Source: an uncultured Acetatifactor sp.
GTDB taxonomy: Bacteria; Bacillota; Clostridia; Lachnospirales; Lachnospiraceae
Direction of reading: 5' to 3'
Length of the DNA stretch: 64,000 nucleotides
NCBI RefSeq assembly: GCF_910585425.1
Contig: NZ_CAJUCP010000025.1
Coordinates: 4,915-68,914, forward strand
A program made the position numbers and the translations under genes. Under the pieces are notes generated by a model. The model saw only the letters and a list, made by a program, of their open reading frames with translations. It did no database searches and was not told the DNA's origin. Below, one piece after another: positions 6,954 to 13,653 of the stretch (positions within the stretch are counted from its first letter, which is position 1; each line of letters begins with the position of its first letter).

Positions 6954-7412
6954 ATGGCTACATATGAAGATTTATTGATTGAAGCGGACAGAAAAGGCTT
7001 AGTAGCCAAAGAAAAGCCTCTCCGCGCCAATAATGGAAGAATTAAGGGAGATAAAATTGCTATCAATAGTAAATTGAACGAGACAGAAAAGAAATGTGTC
7101 ATGGCGGAGGAACTGGGCCACTATTACACAGGAGCCGGTGATATTTTAGACCAGTCCTCCGCCTCCAACAGAAAACAGGAGTTGCATGGGCGCATATATG
7201 CCTACAATAAGTTAATCGGCCTTATGGGTATAGTCAGAGCACACAAGAACCATTGCAATAATCTTTCGGATACAGCAGAATATCTTGATGTGACGGAAGA
7301 GTTTCTTGCAGATGCTTTGAACTATTACAGGGCAAAGTATGGAAAAGGTGTGAACATTGATAACTACATGATTTATTTTGAGCCATATCTAGGGGTGCTT
7401 GAGATGATATAG
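6954..7412 (+). CDS. ImmA/IrrE family metallopeptidase
   Basis: 152 residues. The presumed active-site helix reads AEELGHYYTGAGDILDQ near residues 48-64. The usual HExxH is EELGH here, a variant common in this phage subfamily, so catalysis would use a slightly different ligand set. It follows the CI-like repressor in the same orientation (RBS AAAGGGG), the standard repressor/anti-repressor pair. Its likely job is to cut the repressor after DNA damage or host signals (inference from ImmA biology). Confidence 0.85.
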   Translation: MATYEDLLIEADRKGLVAKEKPLRANNGRIKGDKIAINSKLNETEKKCVMAEELGHYYTGAGDILDQSSASNRKQELHGRIYAYNKLIGLMGIVRAHKNHCNNLSDTAEYLDVTEEFLADALNYYRAKYGKGVNIDNYMIYFEPYLGVLEMI

Positions 7413-7433
7413 CAGTATTATGAGGGAATGATT

Positions 7434-8579
7434 ATGACATTTATGAGAAAACTTCTCGATATGCTAAATATGGAGAATTGGAATACCTCAAATGAAAAAA
7501 CAGCACCTTCACTCCAAATCGGAGCAGAACGGGTCAACCAGGAGGAAGAGGAACGCGCCCGCCGGGAAGAGCGGGAGAGGATTCTGGCGGTGGAGCGGGC
7601 CAGGGAAGAAAGGAAAGCCGCACTGCGTAAGGAAAAAGAGTCCTTTAAAAACCATATGGAACATATAGAAGAATTGCTAAATTACGCAGAAGCCCAGCAG
7701 ACTATATTTCACTCAAATCGCATGATTATACCAGGATTACATCTTTATTTTATTGATATAGTAAGAGAAATCGTTACAGAAAATGCTGTGAAGAAAATAC
7801 CACTTATGAGGGAATATAGGCTTTCTGAAAATGAATTAAACGAAGTAATCCATCAGATACAAGAGGCTGGTATACTGGATTCTTCCCAAAATATATTGAT
7901 TACAAAAAAAGAGCTTGAAAAATTTCTTGATATTTATGAGCCGAACTTATTTAAATGCCAGCACTCGGTTTTTGACAAAGACATTTTTATGGTTATGGGA
8001 GAAATCATTTTCGATAACGGCATAGAAGATACATATAATAGTTTGTCAGCGGATGAAGTGGTAGATTACCTAAACATCATGGAAAATCTCAAAATCATTT
8101 TATACAACGACAGAAAGAATAATTATGATATTTTAGTATCCAAAGAACAATTTTATGAAATATGTGAATGTATACCAAATTCATTCGCAAACAAAAAGTA
8201 TCTGGATTCTGGAATAGATTATTCCGGTGTCGATTTTGACAAGATGTCTGGTGTTGAATTTGAGAAATATTGCGCCCATGTTCTTTCCTTAAGCGGATTT
8301 TCAGAGATAAAGATTACTCCGGCCAGCGGTGACCATGGAATTGATATCCTGGCAACAAAGAATGATATATCCTATGCCATACAGTGCAAATGCTATTCAG
8401 ACAATGTTGGAAATGCCGCTGTACAACAGGCACACACCGGGAAAAGCCTATACCACAAAGATATAGCCGTCGTCATGACGAACCGTTACTTTACGTCCCA
8501 GGCCATAGAAGAAGCAAAGGCCCTGGGAGTCAAACTCTGGGACAGGGACAAGCTGGAGGAGATGGTGGGGAGGGGATAG
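7434..8579 (+). CDS. Mrr-type restriction endonuclease-like protein
   Basis: About 381 residues. A short N-terminal helix is followed by a charged coil (about residues 36-70). The middle is a helical region without recognised family (70-270). The C-terminal Mrr_cat PD-(D/E)XK domain (about 275-380) contains GVEFEKYCAHVLSLSGF, then SGDHGIDIL and the QCK motif (AIQCKCY). Such nucleases often cleave methylated DNA or act in abortive defence. The coil is encoded by 50 nt identical, in inverted orientation, to part of the DUF1351 gene (2320-2369). The start at 7434 has better ribosome-site spacing than 7428. Confidence 0.8.
   Translation: MTFMRKLLDMLNMENWNTSNEKTAPSLQIGAERVNQEEEERARREERERILAVERAREERKAALRKEKESFKNHMEHIEELLNYAEAQQTIFHSNRMIIPGLHLYFIDIVREIVTENAVKKIPLMREYRLSENELNEVIHQIQEAGILDSSQNILITKKELEKFLDIYEPNLFKCQHSVFDKDIFMVMGEIIFDNGIEDTYNSLSADEVVDYLNIMENLKIILYNDRKNNYDILVSKEQFYEICECIPNSFANKKYLDSGIDYSGVDFDKMSGVEFEKYCAHVLSLSGFSEIKITPASGDHGIDILATKNDISYAIQCKCYSDNVGNAAVQQAHTGKSLYHKDIAVVMTNRYFTSQAIEEAKALGVKLWDRDKLEEMVGRG
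7541..7590 (+). repeat. 50-bp inverted repeat arm (in Mrr-type gene)
   Basis: Partner of 2320-2369. The translated similarity continues for about 15 more residues with substitutions, so this is a partial gene-segment copy rather than a mobile-element end. Confidence 0.85.
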
Positions 8580-8612
8580 GGGCGCCGGTATGGGGCCGGA
8601 AAGGGAAAATAA

Positions 8613-9179
8613 ATGAGCGTAGTATTGGCATATGCTGATGAACATATGGCTGTTGTGGCCAGTGACGGCAGGGTTGTGGATAATGAAAACAACATTGTTC
8701 AAGAGGATTTTAATAAGACCGTTAAGGTGAACAAAAAGACAATACTTGGGTTTGCCGGAGAAGCTTCTCCTTGCCAGTATATAGTCAACCTTATACAAAA
8801 TTCTGAGCATAAGGAATATGTTGAAAGACTATTTCCTGAGGATATAGTTCTTTTTATTGAAAGATTGCTTTCTGACGCACCGGAGTACATAAAATGTTGC
8901 TTCATTGTATGTGGAACAGGAAAGAATGGTAGGATATGCATCTCTCGTGTCGAGACTGGTCAATGCGCTACCATACATTACCCGGAACCTGGCATGTCGC
9001 ATTATGATGGGGCTTATCCAAGCGAAGAAACAGCCAAACTTGATATATACCACCAGAATCTGGAAAAGCATCTTCCTGATATAATGTGCGCATTGGAAGA
9101 AACCATCAGGGCTATATCAAATCGTTCTCCGTCTGTGAATGAGAACATGTTTTATCAAATTGTGCATGTTGGCCATTAG
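8613..9179 (+). CDS. Proteasome-fold Ntn-hydrolase-like protein
   Basis: 188 residues. The start is set by AAAGGG upstream of the ATG. The N-terminus SVVLAYADEHMAVVASDGRV followed by KTVKVNKKTILGFAGEASP closely follows the first strands of 20S proteasome/HslV beta-type subunits. After removal of Met, Ser2 would be the N-terminal nucleophile. It is shorter than proteasome subunits and no ATPase partner gene is adjacent. It lies between the Mrr-type gene (33-nt gap) and the integrase, a typical cargo position in prophages. The assignment is from pattern recognition, not a search. Confidence 0.65.
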   Translation: MSVVLAYADEHMAVVASDGRVVDNENNIVQEDFNKTVKVNKKTILGFAGEASPCQYIVNLIQNSEHKEYVERLFPEDIVLFIERLLSDAPEYIKCCFIVCGTGKNGRICISRVETGQCATIHYPEPGMSHYDGAYPSEETAKLDIYHQNLEKHLPDIMCALEETIRAISNRSPSVNENMFYQIVHVGH

Positions 9180-9336
9180 GAAGATGCAATATTCCGCCAC
9201 GAAGCCAATATTCGCTTCCAATATTGAATTGAAATATATCAGATGAATAAGCCTTGAACGGATTGCTTGATTTTAACATTAATTCAAAATCATCTTCCGC
9301 CAAGTTCGGAAGAATTGTTTGATTATTTGATTCCAT
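9112..9336 (-). CDS. Small convergent prophage protein of unknown function
   Basis: 74 residues beginning MESNNQTILPNLAEDDFELM, with AAAGGGG upstream of the ATG. Its 3' end overlaps the end of the Ntn-hydrolase gene by 68 nt on the opposite strand. Composition is plausible but no family is recognised, and convergent overlap lowers confidence. Confidence 0.45.
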   Translation of the reverse strand: MESNNQTILPNLAEDDFELMLKSSNPFKAYSSDIFQFNIGSEYWLRGGILHLPNGQHAQFDKTCSHSQTENDLI

Positions 9337-9406
9337 AATACATCCCCTTTCTTGATATTATGTACAGTGTACCATAAAAGAAAGGGAATAATGTACCAAA
9401 GTAAAA

Positions 9407-9433
9407 CCGCCCGGTGCTACCAACACCGAACGG
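9407..9433. repeat. Stem-loop in the integrase leader
   Basis: CCGCCCGGTG and CACCGAACGG form a hairpin with a 7-nt loop. Similar hairpins precede many Firmicutes integrase genes. A second inverted pair, TGCCCTAAA (9452-9460) and TTTAGGGCA (9496-9504), lies between it and the gene. Confidence 0.6.
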
Positions 9434-9502
9434 CTTTAGAAATACATTTAATGCCCTAAAGGCAATATATAAACTCACAAAAATATTGTATCATCTTTAG
9501 GG

Positions 9503-9540
9503 CAGCCATGCAAGCGATTTTTCGCTGGCTGTTATTTTTA
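9503..9540 (+). terminator. Terminator/attenuator upstream of the integrase
   Basis: CAGCC...AGCGA-tttt-TCGCT-GGCTG followed by TTATTTTTA forms an intrinsic-terminator shape in the plus direction, 26 nt before the integrase ATG. It overlaps the second arm of the TGCCCTAAA inverted pair, so the two structures could compete (attenuation; inference). Confidence 0.6.
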
Positions 9541-9566
9541 TACCCATTTTCAAGGAGGATGATGAA

Positions 9567-10577
9567 ATGAAGATTGAGAAGCTGCCGTCCGGCTCATACC
9601 GGATAAGGAAGACTTACAAGGGCCAGGCGTATACCGTGGTATTCGACAGCAAGCCCACGCAGAAGGAGGCCATGTTGGCCATGGCGGACGAGCTGAAGAA
9701 GGTTCAGGCGAAACACGAAAGCATGACCTTCCGGGCTGCTGCCGAAAAATACATGGAGTCCAAAAAGAACATCCTATCGCCTAGCACAATCCGTGGATAT
9801 GCGACAATCATGAAGCAGATACCAGAAAGCATCCTATCAAAGAACCTCTATGACATCACGGCCCTGGACGTGCAGAAAGAAATCAACCGAATGGCGGAGA
9901 GGTGCAGCCCGAAGAGCGTGCGCAACCATCATGGCTTCCTGTCGGCTGTCCTGGGCGCTTTCTATCCTGACCTTAAGCTCACCACCACCCTGCCACAGAA
10001 GGTCAAGAGCGAGCCATACATACCATCTGATGATGATGTACGGCGAATACTGGAACATGCCAAGGGGACAGAGTACGAAATCCCCATCATCCTTGCGTGC
10101 CACGGCCTGAGGAGGTCGGAGATATGCGCCCTGTCCCCGGAGGACATAGATGGGGATGTGGCATACATCACAAAAGCCATGGTTCAGGACGAAAATTTCG
10201 ACTGGGTCATCAAGACCACCAAAACGACCGCCAGCACCCGGGAAGTCGTCATACCGGAGGAGACAGCCGCCCAAATCCGGCAACGGGGATATGTATACAA
10301 TGGATATCCCGGAGAAATAACAAAATTCCTTTATTCTGCTGAGAAGAAGCTGGGCATCCCCCATTTCTCCATCCACAAGCTGCGCCACTACTTTGCATCC
10401 AAGCTCAGCTCCATCAACGTGCCAGAAGCTGATATCATGCGCATGGGAGGGTGGGAGACTGACCATGTGATGAAGTCTGTGTACCGCCATTCCATGAACG
10501 CGAAGAACAGGGATGCGCAGAGAAAGATATCCGGGAAGCTGACCGATGCAATCATGGAAAAGGAAATCTTGTCATGA
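9567..10577 (+). CDS. Phage tyrosine integrase
   Basis: 336 residues. An N-terminal Arm-like beta domain (1-50), SAM-like core-binding domain (about 55-140) and catalytic domain (150-325) are present. Catalytic residues are visible: Arg in HGLRRSE, HxxR in HKLRHY, Trp/His position in GGWETDHV, and Tyr in SVYRHS. It integrates or excises the element at the tRNA-derived site 59 nt downstream (10636-10660). The start has AAGGAGG upstream. Confidence 0.93.
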   Translation: MKIEKLPSGSYRIRKTYKGQAYTVVFDSKPTQKEAMLAMADELKKVQAKHESMTFRAAAEKYMESKKNILSPSTIRGYATIMKQIPESILSKNLYDITALDVQKEINRMAERCSPKSVRNHHGFLSAVLGAFYPDLKLTTTLPQKVKSEPYIPSDDDVRRILEHAKGTEYEIPIILACHGLRRSEICALSPEDIDGDVAYITKAMVQDENFDWVIKTTKTTASTREVVIPEETAAQIRQRGYVYNGYPGEITKFLYSAEKKLGIPHFSIHKLRHYFASKLSSINVPEADIMRMGGWETDHVMKSVYRHSMNAKNRDAQRKISGKLTDAIMEKEILS

Positions 10578-10635
10578 ATCTTGTCACGGAAAACCTGGAA
10601 CGCAGCAACCATCATGGTTTAAGCCATGAAATCAT

Positions 10636-10660
10636 TCGGGTTCGAATCCCGTATGCTCCA
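10636..10660 (+). other. Attachment site: 3' end of a tRNA gene
   Basis: TTCGGGTTCGAATCCCGTATG followed by CTCCA is a tRNA T-arm plus acceptor 3' strand. No matching 5' half (GGAGCATA...) is found upstream, so this is a tRNA fragment left by integration (attL/attR). It marks the prophage boundary on the integrase side; the full tRNA and the other att copy should lie left of the window. Confidence 0.8.
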
Positions 10661-10674
10661 TAGTTTAAGATGGT

Positions 10675-10703
10675 GCGGAATCCCATGGAATGTGGGGTTC
10701 CGC
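10675..10703 (+). terminator. Hairpin after the tRNA-derived att site
   Basis: GCGGAATCCC and GGGGTTCCGC form a stem with a short loop followed by CGTTTCT. It is probably the native terminator of the tRNA gene whose 3' end forms the att site. Confidence 0.55.
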
Positions 10704-10753
10704 CGTTTCTATGTGTCTAAGAATCTGTAGACAGCTGTAGACTACTCCTTTTT

Positions 10754-10950
10754 CTACTGTAATGCTTTTGTTATGAGGTCATAGGTCTGCTCTCCCGTCA
10801 AAGGATTTTGTAGATGTATCCGAGAGTTGTATTTAGGTTATTGTGCCCCATCATTTCCCGAATGCAATCAAGGGGTACTCCGCAAGAATTTAAGTTGCTG
10901 GCATAAGTTTTTCGCATCTTATTTTGAGTTTCCCCATTTTTTTCGGGAAG
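10754..10950 (-). pseudogene. C-terminal remnant of a second tyrosine integrase
   Basis: The minus strand encodes NKMRKTYASNLNSCGVPLDC, then a REMMGHNNLNTTLGYIY segment: the catalytic HKMR region, the GH and the Tyr motif of a different integrase. Two extra A residues after GYIY shift the frame; the original ending (NPLTGEQTYDLITKALQ) continues to a stop at 10754. Everything N-terminal is missing. Confidence 0.75.
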
Positions 10951-10954
10951 CCTT

Positions 10955-11145
10955 ATCATGCCTAATATAAAAAAGCAAAAACACTGAAACTTTGTTATAA
11001 TTAAATCACCACAAATAACCAAACAAAGGAGTGTTTCTGCATGATTAATTATAGCAGACACGGATACGAAATTAAAAGGGATTTTACAAACTTTTCACAA
11101 AAAATCTCCATTGCATCTGGTACACTATTGTCTGTAGACAAACTC
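10955..11145 (+). pseudogene. 5' fragment of an insertion sequence / transposase
   Basis: An AAAGGAG site and ATG at 11041 begin MINYSRHGYEIKRDFTNFSQ, which looks like the N-terminus of an IS4-type DDE transposase. The frame leaves that family after about 25 codons and stops near 11145. The A+T-rich leader from about 10955 probably belongs to the same IS end. The element is truncated. Confidence 0.5.
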
Positions 11146-11477
11146 TGTTGATTCATTCTTTTCTGTCTAAGATATCCTGCATACTGCGGGCTATACATTA
11201 CAGCTTGAATCAGAAAGCAATTATCTATATCTTCGATTACATCAATGTATATAGCGTCATAAATGTTTCCATAAGCATCTACAACCTGTTCCATACCCAA
11301 CGTTGGGAAATCTCCAGCCTTTATCCTGCGAGATATATCATTTTGGAGTATTCTCTCAAACTCCCTCAATTCATTCTGGTCATACCTCGTTCTAATATCC
11401 GCTTTAGATAGCCTGAATTGGTAAAAGCACTCCCCCGATGCTCTCAGCTGATGTTTTAAGTGTCTGGTACAGTGCAA
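11130..11477 (-). pseudogene. Unrecognised, probably broken gene
   Basis: An open minus-strand frame with an acidic region (RYDQNELREFERILQNDISR...) runs from about 11477 until it meets the transposase fragment near 11140. An adjacent frame just upstream (about 11400-11500) is also coding-like (TTELIALYQTLKTSAESIGG), suggesting a frameshift. I do not recognise the family. Confidence 0.35.
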
Positions 11478-11489
11478 TCAACTCTGTAG

Positions 11490-11660
11490 TTAATGATGCT
11501 TTACACCTGCCACCTTAACCAGAATCTTTTCGTATCTGTTATTTGGTATAACAGCTTCTACTTTCTTATGCGTCTTGTTTAAGTTGTCGGTTTCATGTAA
11601 AAGTGGTTTAATCTCTTTGCTAAGTTCCAATAGTTTATCTTTTAGCATCTTAATGTCCAT
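11490..11660 (-). CDS. Small coiled-coil protein divergent from an HTH gene
   Basis: 56 codons starting MDIKMLKDKLLELSKEIKPL, Lys/Leu-rich and helical. It lacks a strong ribosome site. It is preceded by an excellent sigma-A promoter at 11688-11716. It may be the N-terminal remnant of the broken reading frame that follows it. Confidence 0.4.
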   Translation of the reverse strand: MDIKMLKDKLLELSKEIKPLLHETDNLNKTHKKVEAVIPNNRYEKILVKVAGVKHH

Positions 11661-11687
11661 TTTGCACATCCATGTCTTTTTATAGAC

Positions 11688-11716
11688 ATTATAGCCGAAT
11701 TTTCGGCAATGTTCAA
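11688..11716 (-). promoter_or_regulatory. Promoter with palindromic operator between HTH gene and small gene
   Basis: Minus strand TTGAAC (11716-11711), 17-nt spacer, TATAAT (11693-11688). The spacer holds GCCGAA-TT-TTCGGC (11694-11707), 6-bp arms of a palindrome ideally placed for repression, most simply by the HTH protein encoded at 11761. Confidence 0.65.
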
Positions 11717-11760
11717 CTGAAAAATATCCCTATATACTGAAATGAAAGAGGAGGGCTAAA

Positions 11761-11964
11761 ATGTTCGATTACAGTCCGCTTTGGGAAACAATGCAAAGAA
11801 AAGGGATAACACAATACCAACTCATACATGACCACAAGTTTTCGACAGGAACTTTGGACGCTCTGCGGAAAAACAAAAGCGTAACCGTCAATACAATAGT
11901 CACACTATGTACGCTTTTAAATTGTACACCAAACGATATTCTAAAAGTTGAAAGAGAAAAATAA
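11761..11964 (+). CDS. Minimal XRE (Cro/CI-type) regulator
   Basis: 67 residues, essentially one HTH domain (GITQYQLIHDHKFSTGTLDALRKNKSV), with AGGAGG six bases upstream. This DNA-binding-only type is common in Clostridia. It is clearly paralogous to 12396-12596 (shared Y-x-LW-x-TM...KGI-x-QY layout). Confidence 0.8.
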   Translation: MFDYSPLWETMQRKGITQYQLIHDHKFSTGTLDALRKNKSVTVNTIVTLCTLLNCTPNDILKVEREK

Positions 11965-11971
11965 CCGCTAA

Positions 11972-12169
11972 TCATGTGTGCCACCAAGCATCTCCCTCCA
12001 GCAGAACTTGCCTAAACCAGATATAGTTATATCTGTCTTCATCGTTCTCCATTTCTGCCATTAGAAGTGCTTCTTCCGTCCTTGAATCTATGCCTAGCCA
12101 GAACATATCATATCGTTTCCAGAAATATGCTACCACGGCTTTTCTGAATGACTCAAATGATTTCACTCC
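11972..12169 (-). CDS. Small acidic/aromatic protein
   Basis: About 64 residues from a GTG near 12166-12169 with GGGGGTGAATTGGGGA upstream; a GTG at 12178 is also possible. Rich in Trp/Tyr/Phe (FWKRYDMFWLGIDSRTEEAL). Convergent with the HTH gene at 11761 (8-nt gap). Family not recognised. Confidence 0.45.
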   Translation of the reverse strand, partial: GVKSFESFRKAVVAYFWKRYDMFWLGIDSRTEEALLMAEMENDEDRYNYIWFRQVLLEGDAWWHT

Positions 12170-12395
12170 CCAATTCACCCCCTTTCGTTTCAGGCCTTAT
12201 AACGGCATGTCTAATCCCCGTTTTGTCTATTGCCTATCCACCCACTATCCCATCAAAATATAAAGAGCAGTGTGGACAGGATAGCCAAAACACCAACTAT
12301 CTTTTCGTGACTCGTTATTGTCTGAAAATAGACATTCCGTCAATACTCATTATAACGATAAACTTGTAATAATACAAGAGCGAAAAGGGTTAGGC

Positions 12396-12596
12396 ATGTA
12401 TAATTACGACAAGTTGTGGCAGACAATGAGCAAGAAAGGTATTTCTCAATATATGCTGATTAATGAATACGAGATATCTGAATCTCTGCTTTACAGATTA
12501 AGGCATAATCAGTCGGTAAGTATGCACTCCATCAATAGGCTTTGCGATATCCTTGAATGTGATATTGGAGATATTGTGACGTATTACAGAGAATAG
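12396..12596 (+). CDS. Second minimal XRE regulator
   Basis: 66 residues: MYNYDKLWQTMSKKGISQYM, then an HTH with recognition helix SESLLYRLRHNQSVSMHSIN. Paralogue of 11761. Weak ribosome site (AAAAGGG). The 217 bp upstream are A+T-rich and contain no other convincing gene. Confidence 0.75.
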   Translation: MYNYDKLWQTMSKKGISQYMLINEYEISESLLYRLRHNQSVSMHSINRLCDILECDIGDIVTYYRE

Positions 12597-12603
12597 GTGT
12601 ATT

Positions 12604-12840
12604 CACCAGAAGAAATAAACAACAGCCCTTACTCTTTGCAGTGTGGATTGCCCCCGGAAAAATCAGCAGCCACTTGACGAAAATGTCGAGCCTTTTCCTG
12701 TGCGTGGTTTCATGCATCAGAATATACCGAAGCTTCACATCCTCATATTTCCCGCCCGTCCACGCTTATATTGTTCCTGCCCAGTTTCGGGCATAAGCCA
12801 CATAGCATATGAAATGAAAGCCAAGAACCAGCACCATCCC
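12604..12840 (-). pseudogene. Degraded M56 (BlaR1/MecR1-like) peptidase
   Basis: The minus strand encodes KLRYILMHETTHRKRLDIFV, the zinc-peptidase helix (HETTH for HExxH) of BlaR1-type sensors. Upstream hydrophobic pieces (LVLGFHFICYVAYARNW) lie in another frame. Frameshifts and missing ends show it is dead. Confidence 0.65.
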
Positions 12841-12918
12841 CAACTGCCAAAAACAGACAGGATGACTGCGGCACAAATCCAAGGTTTGAAGCCTTTTCAC
12901 GCAAAATCCGTCACACAC

Positions 12919-12941
12919 CTGTAACTTTTTTCTGCTATAAT
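12919..12941 (+). promoter_or_regulatory. Promoter/regulator box of the response-regulator operon
   Basis: CTGTAA, 11 nt, TATAAT. The same box with the same spacing (CTGTAA-11-TATACT) precedes the ABC ATPase at 14914-14936. Shared bases also include the CTGC just before the -10. It is likely the site through which the response regulator acts on both units. Confidence 0.6.
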
Positions 12942-12981
12942 GTGTTCATGACACTCTAAAAGAAAAAGGCGGAACACGACT

Positions 12982-13653
12982 ATGACCCACATCTACTATA
13001 TAGAAGACGATCCTGACATCGCCGCTGCCGTAAAGGAATATCTGGAGCGGAAAGGCTTCCTCGTCACCCTCTGCGCCACCCTCGCCCAGGCCAGGCAGGC
13101 GCTGGAGAACCATCTGCCCACCCTGGTGTTGCTGGACTGGAACATGCCGGACGGCCACGGGGACAGGCTGTGCCGGTGGATCCGGGACAGATGGAGAGAG
13201 CTGCCCATCATCTTCCTCACTGTCCGCAGCGACGCCTCGGACATCGTCTCCGGCTTCCGGGATGGTGCTGACGATTATGTAGTCAAGCCCTTCCAGCTGG
13301 AGGTGCTGCACTCCCGCATCCTAGCGCTGCTGCGCAGGACAGGCAATGTGGCGGAGCAGTATCTATCCTGCGGCGGCATCCGCATAGACCGGAACCGCCG
13401 GACAGTCACCTGCCAATCGGAGGAAATCCCCTTGAGCGCAGCGGAATACCAACTGCTCCTGTACCTGATGCAGCACAGGGGAAAGACCCTCACCAGGGAG
13501 CAGATCCTTGCCCAGGTATGGGACGTGAACGGAAGCTATGTGAACGACAATACCCTCACGGTCACCATGAAGCGGCTGCGGGACAAGCTCCGCCAGCCCG
13601 CCTGCCTGAAGACCGTCAGGAGCGTGGGCTACCGCATGGAGGATACCTTATGA
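12982..13653 (+). CDS. OmpR-family response regulator (BceR-like)
   Basis: 223 residues. Receiver domain 1-115: acidic EDD near residue 9, phosphoacceptor Asp in LLDWNMPDG (about 52), Thr in IFLTVR, Lys in VVKPF. Winged-helix DNA-binding domain 125-222 with NTLTVTMKRLRDKL and RSVGYRM. The stop overlaps the kinase start (ATGA). The kinase and a BceAB-like ABC pair downstream point to a peptide-antibiotic sensing module (family knowledge). Confidence 0.9.
   Translation: MTHIYYIEDDPDIAAAVKEYLERKGFLVTLCATLAQARQALENHLPTLVLLDWNMPDGHGDRLCRWIRDRWRELPIIFLTVRSDASDIVSGFRDGADDYVVKPFQLEVLHSRILALLRRTGNVAEQYLSCGGIRIDRNRRTVTCQSEEIPLSAAEYQLLLYLMQHRGKTLTREQILAQVWDVNGSYVNDNTLTVTMKRLRDKLRQPACLKTVRSVGYRMEDTL

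Noticed and set aside
10578..10662. Complete tRNA gene at the integrase end
   Set aside because: Only the T-arm and acceptor 3' strand are present; no matching 5' acceptor or D-arm within 80 nt.
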